A stretch of 7,240 nucleotides of DNA, taken from NCBI GenBank assembly GCA_023249715.1, contig JAHFCA010000072.1:1-7240 (forward strand), written 5' to 3'. Below the pieces are notes generated by a model. That model was not told the origin of the DNA and did no database searches. It worked only from the letters and a program-made list of their open reading frames with translations. A program made the translations under genes and the position numbers. Each line of letters opens with the position of its first letter. Position 1 is the first letter of the stretch. Below, piece by piece: positions 4,399 to 7,240 of the stretch. The DNA comes from Elusimicrobiota bacterium. Its GTDB lineage: Bacteria; Elusimicrobiota; Elusimicrobia; 2-02-FULL-39-32.

Positions 4399-6606
4399 GT
4401 GCGTATTTTAGTTGTTGACGACGATCCGCAACTGTGCCAGGTGGTAACACAAATCCTGGCGGATACCGGCTATGAGACCTCCTTTGCGCAAACCGCCGAA
4501 GAAGCTCTCACCCAGGCCCCCACACTTAAGCCCGACCTTTTTATTTTGGATATGGAGATCCCCAAAATGGGAGGTTTTGTGCTCTGCCAGAGGCTGCGAG
4601 CTCTTGAGCCCATAAAAGATACCCCTATCCTTGTTCTTTCCGTCCGAGATTCCGACTACGATCGCCAAGCCGCCTTTAATTTTGGCGCCAACCAATACCT
4701 CACTAAACCTTTTCGCAGAAGCCAACTCATTAAGGAAGTGGAAACTTTAGTAAATGCTCGTAAAGCGGCGCTCTCTAAAGCGGCCTCTCCGGCCAGTGTA
4801 GAAAAAGGAGTAGTGGGTGCCGAGGGAGATTCCCATGTTCGGGGACGCATTCAAATTGTAGACGACGACATTCAACTCTGCGAAGTAATTATGGATACGT
4901 TAAAAGAGAGAGGGCACGAGGCATCCTTTATTCAAACCGCGGAAGAAGGGTTGGAAAAAGCGTTGCAAGATCCCCCGGATCTTTTTATTCTCGATTTAGA
5001 AGTTCCAAAAATGGGCGGGCTGGTTCTCTGCCAAAAATTAAAAGATAACCCTAAGACAAAAGAAGTTCCTGTAATATTTCTAACGGTGAGAGATTCCGAT
5101 TTCGACAGACAAACCGCCCTCAGCTTGGGAGCGGACCAATACATTACCAAACCTTTTAGAAGAAGTTATCTCACCAAAGAAGTAGAAACACTGCTCGCGT
5201 CTTATAAAGGGGCTAAAGGGGGCGAAGATATTGTGGGAGCCTCCATAAAAGCAGCTCCCAAACCCCCAGCTAAATCTTTCTTAATTGAGGAAGAGGAGAA
5301 GCCAGTTCTGCCTAAACCTGTTCCACTGCCAATAGTTCCTCCGATGCCACCAGCGCAACCGGTTCCCGTCGCAGAGGTAGTTGCAGTCCCTCAAGCGGCT
5401 CCCCGTGCTCCTAGCGCGCCCGAAAAAAAAGTGGAAGCCAAAGCGCCCGCCGTTCCCGACAATAAAAAAAGCGGCGGCTTTATGGGGTGGATACAATCGC
5501 ATAAGGCCATTTCTATTGGCATTGCCAGTATCCTTTTGGCGGGTATTATTGTAGGAACTATTCTCACCCTTAAGCATATGAATTCCAAGAAAGAAGAAGC
5601 GGTTCAAAAAGAAAAGAAAGCGGCCGAGCTCACAGAAGTTTCCGTCAACATCATGCAAGCCGTTCCCGCTCCATTCCAAGATATTTTAAGCGCTGTGGGC
5701 ACCGTAGCCGGCGGCTCCGAAATTGAACTAAGATTCCAAACCGAAGGGAATGTGAGATCTCTCAACGTGCGGGAAGGAGATAACGTTCGCAAAGGCCAAG
5801 TGATTGCCCAGCTCGATCAAACCCAGTCCCGCATAAAACTGGAAAAATCGAAGTCCGAATATTTTAGATACGAAAAATTGTACGCGCTCGGTGGAGTTTC
5901 TAAAGACCGTTTAGAAGAAGCCAAAGCCCAATACGATTTTGCTCAGAGCGAAATTTCTAAAACGGTATTGGTAGCCACTCAAGAAGGAATTTTTGGGGAT
6001 AAAGGAATAGAAGTGGGAGAATTTATCACCTCGCAAAAAAAAGTGGGAACTTTGGTGAGTTTAAATTCCGTTCTCATCCGCATTGGCGTCATAGAAAAAG
6101 AGATCGACAAAATTTTTCCCGGCCAACAAGTGACGGCTACTGTGGAAACCTATCCCAATGTGGAATTTAAAGGAAAGGTGGAAAATATTTCACCATTGGT
6201 GCAGGGACAATCTAAGACGCTCATGGTGGAAGCGCGAGTGCCCAATACCGGAAAACTGCTTTTGCCCGGAATGTTCGCCCGCAGCCGCATTATCATTTTT
6301 GAGAAAGACAATGTCATCAGCGTGCCCAACGATGCGTTAGAAAAAACCCAAGAAGGGTATAGGCTGTATGTGGTGGGCAAAGAGAATAAGGCCGAGATGC
6401 GGCCGGTGCAAGTGGGGTATGTTTCTTTAACTCATACGGTAATTACCTCTGGACTTATTTCTGGAGAACAAGTTATAATACAGCGACCGCAAGAGTTAAA
6501 GGAAGGTTCACCGTTGAAAGTAATTGATGTAGAAAAACCTGTCTCTGGTTCACCCCAACAAACGGGCTCTCAAGGCGCTTCTGGAGAGCAGTCCCAAACG
6601 GAATGA
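4399..6606 (+). CDS. Tandem response-regulator receivers fused to a transmembrane efflux adaptor (membrane fusion protein)
   Basis: The 735-residue product joins two cytoplasmic signalling domains to a periplasmic transport adaptor. Receiver 1 (2-122) has the acidic pocket D7-D9, phospho-acceptor D51, S81 and K103. Receiver 2 (150-269) has D155-D157, D199, T229 and K251, so both look phosphorylatable. A Pro/Ala linker (about 283-354) leads to one transmembrane helix (370-391). An RND/HlyD-type adaptor follows: first lipoyl half (442-473, with EGDNVRKGQVIAQLD), a short alpha-hairpin (474-523), second lipoyl half (524-555), beta-barrel (556-634, with FPGQQV and LLPGMFA) and membrane-proximal domain (635-708), then a Gly/Ser/Gln tail. 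Adaptors normally begin near their single helix, corresponding to M362 here, so the first 360 residues are an added module. No Shine-Dalgarno precedes M362 and the frame is unbroken, which argues for a true fusion. The gene overlaps the downstream sensor gene by ATGA. Pump partners are not in view; the combined function is inferred. Confidence 0.93.
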   Translation: MRILVVDDDPQLCQVVTQILADTGYETSFAQTAEEALTQAPTLKPDLFILDMEIPKMGGFVLCQRLRALEPIKDTPILVLSVRDSDYDRQAAFNFGANQYLTKPFRRSQLIKEVETLVNARKAALSKAASPASVEKGVVGAEGDSHVRGRIQIVDDDIQLCEVIMDTLKERGHEASFIQTAEEGLEKALQDPPDLFILDLEVPKMGGLVLCQKLKDNPKTKEVPVIFLTVRDSDFDRQTALSLGADQYITKPFRRSYLTKEVETLLASYKGAKGGEDIVGASIKAAPKPPAKSFLIEEEEKPVLPKPVPLPIVPPMPPAQPVPVAEVVAVPQAAPRAPSAPEKKVEAKAPAVPDNKKSGGFMGWIQSHKAISIGIASILLAGIIVGTILTLKHMNSKKEEAVQKEKKAAELTEVSVNIMQAVPAPFQDILSAVGTVAGGSEIELRFQTEGNVRSLNVREGDNVRKGQVIAQLDQTQSRIKLEKSKSEYFRYEKLYALGGVSKDRLEEAKAQYDFAQSEISKTVLVATQEGIFGDKGIEVGEFITSQKKVGTLVSLNSVLIRIGVIEKEIDKIFPGQQVTATVETYPNVEFKGKVENISPLVQGQSKTLMVEARVPNTGKLLLPGMFARSRIIIFEKDNVISVPNDALEKTQEGYRLYVVGKENKAEMRPVQVGYVSLTHTVITSGLISGEQVIIQRPQELKEGSPLKVIDVEKPVSGSPQQTGSQGASGEQSQTE
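4402..4764 (+). other. Receiver domain 1
   Basis: The region encodes a CheY-like fold: RILVVDDD, LFILDMEIPKMGG with the phospho-acceptor Asp, VLSVRDSD with the switch Ser, and QYLTKPF with the invariant Lys. It is very similar to receiver 2, indicating an internal duplication. Confidence 0.93.
4846..5205 (+). other. Receiver domain 2
   Basis: The same fold and order as receiver 1: IQIVDDD, LFILDLEVPKMGG, FLTVRDSD and QYITKPFRR. All five catalytic or switch positions are kept, so unlike many tandem receivers neither copy looks degenerate. A 27-residue Ala/Ser/Gly linker separates the two. Confidence 0.93.
5506..6525 (+). other. Transmembrane helix and RND/HlyD-type adaptor portion
   Basis: The helix (5506-5571) is followed by a Lys/Glu-rich juxtamembrane stretch and a complete adaptor with both lipoyl halves, barrel and membrane-proximal domain. 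The alpha-hairpin is only about 50 residues, shorter than the roughly 70 of AcrA, suggesting a short reach toward any outer-membrane channel or no channel contact. Charges flank the helix on both sides, so the expected N-in topology rests on the domain functions rather than on the positive-inside rule. Confidence 0.85.
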
Positions 6607-7240
6607 AGTTAAGCGCCCGTTTAGTTTTATTCTCCATCTTTCTAGTAGCCATTGTTGTCACCGGCACTTCCTACACTACCCTCCACTTCTTAAAAAAATT
6701 AGTCCTTCAGGAAATTGATAATTCGCAGCAGACCTCTCTGAACAATCTTAAAAAAGTTTGTGAAGAATCATTGATCTCCCGCGACGATATTTTTGCCTAC
6801 AATTACGTGCAATCTCTAGTCGCTACCGTAAAGGGAATCGCTTACGCCACGTTTGTGCATAGTGAACGGCAGCTCATTCTGGGAAAAAATGAAATGTTTG
6901 TGGCCGCCATGGGCGCGAATGAAAAATTAGTGATTGATAGAGCCATGAAAGATATTGGCAGCACTGTTATTCCGTTGCCCGATGGCCGCAACATTTTAAG
7001 TTTTTCTTTGCCGGTGAACTCTCCCATAGGGCGAGCGGGCGCCGTTTATTTAGCGTTTTATCAGGACAAAGTGGAGCAGAGCATTCAAGAATCGATTTCT
7101 AGAATTACACGAATTATTATTTATGTGGCGGGCGGAGCATTTGGAATTGGGCTTTTGTTCGCCCTAATTTTTGCGATCAGCTTAAGCCGCCCCATTGGAA
7201 AATTGACCGCGGGAGCTCAGGCGTTGGGCGAAGGAAATTT
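6603..7240 (+). CDS. Membrane sensor with extracytoplasmic domain and HAMP start (3' incomplete)
   Basis: The frame starts at ATG 6603, overlapping the TGA of the receiver-adaptor gene (ATGA), and stays open for 212 codons to the window end. It has a transmembrane helix (about 6-27), an extracytoplasmic region (28-168), a second helix (170-193) and then SRPIGKLTAGAQALGEGN, the characteristic first helix of a HAMP domain. The sensing region has DDIFAYNYVQSLVATVKGIAYATFVH and a later G-x-VYLAFYQDKVEQS strand, the pattern of CACHE/PAS-like folds found in many sensors. The output domain is outside the window: a histidine kinase would fit the neighbouring receivers, but a cyclase, SpoIIE-type phosphatase or GGDEF output is equally compatible with what is visible. 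Translation probably relies on coupling; the nearest GGAG (6583-6586) is too far away. Confidence 0.9.
   Translation, partial: MKLSARLVLFSIFLVAIVVTGTSYTTLHFLKKLVLQEIDNSQQTSLNNLKKVCEESLISRDDIFAYNYVQSLVATVKGIAYATFVHSERQLILGKNEMFVAAMGANEKLVIDRAMKDIGSTVIPLPDGRNILSFSLPVNSPIGRAGAVYLAFYQDKVEQSIQESISRITRIIIYVAGGAFGIGLLFALIFAISLSRPIGKLTAGAQALGEGN

Noticed and set aside
4301..4632. An identical 14-base string ATACCCCTATCCTT occurs at 4301-4314 (promoter) and 4619-4632 (inside receiver 1).
   Set aside because: One chance match of this length is plausible in a 7-kb window, and the second copy is explained by coding sequence.
5482..6606. A separate adaptor gene starting at the ATG at 5482.
   Set aside because: No Shine-Dalgarno precedes it, the upstream frame is continuous and clearly coding, and the proline linker joins the parts naturally; at most it is an internal start.
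1..7240. CRISPR arrays, tRNA or rRNA genes, insertion sequences or attachment sites.
   Set aside because: No spaced direct repeats, cloverleaf sequences, transposase motifs or terminal inverted repeats were seen on either strand.

Overview
The window reads as chromosomal DNA of an uncultured Gram-negative-type bacterium. It shows mixed base composition (22 G+C of 60 at 481-540, 35 of 60 at 3721-3780) and sparse Shine-Dalgarno use. It carries one very large membrane-anchored protein gene followed by an envelope-signalling operon. The big protein combines WD40/PD40-type propeller repeats with several internal signal-peptide-like segments, and the next gene carries tandem receiver domains. Together these remind me of Omnitrophota-like lineages, but that is inference from style, not from a marker gene.

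Layout. Positions 1-64 hold the 5' boundary of the first gene and a good ribosome binding site pointing the other way (minus strand), followed by 11 codons of a possible divergent gene. From 65 to 4150 (frame open back to position 2) runs one long plus-strand reading frame of about 1361 codons with two beta-propeller-like blocks, four hydrophobic segments ending in AxA-like motifs, two extra transmembrane segments, a Pro/Ser/Thr linker and a long helical C-terminus. The 4151-4398 gap contains a small hairpin, a convincing intrinsic terminator and a promoter with a perfect TTGACA box.

This promoter would drive a 735-codon gene (4399-6606) whose product fuses two complete response-regulator receiver domains to a proline-rich linker, one transmembrane helix and a full periplasmic adaptor (membrane fusion protein) of the RND/HlyD efflux type. 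Its stop codon overlaps by ATGA the start of a third gene (6603 to the window end, incomplete). That gene encodes a membrane sensor with an extracytoplasmic domain between two transmembrane helices and the start of a HAMP domain.

Working together (inference): the sensor and the receiver-adaptor fusion are translationally coupled. A phosphorelay acting directly on an efflux adaptor across the inner membrane, rather than on transcription, is therefore the most interesting reading of this window. The effector domain of the sensor and any pump subunit lie beyond the window, so the link remains a hypothesis.
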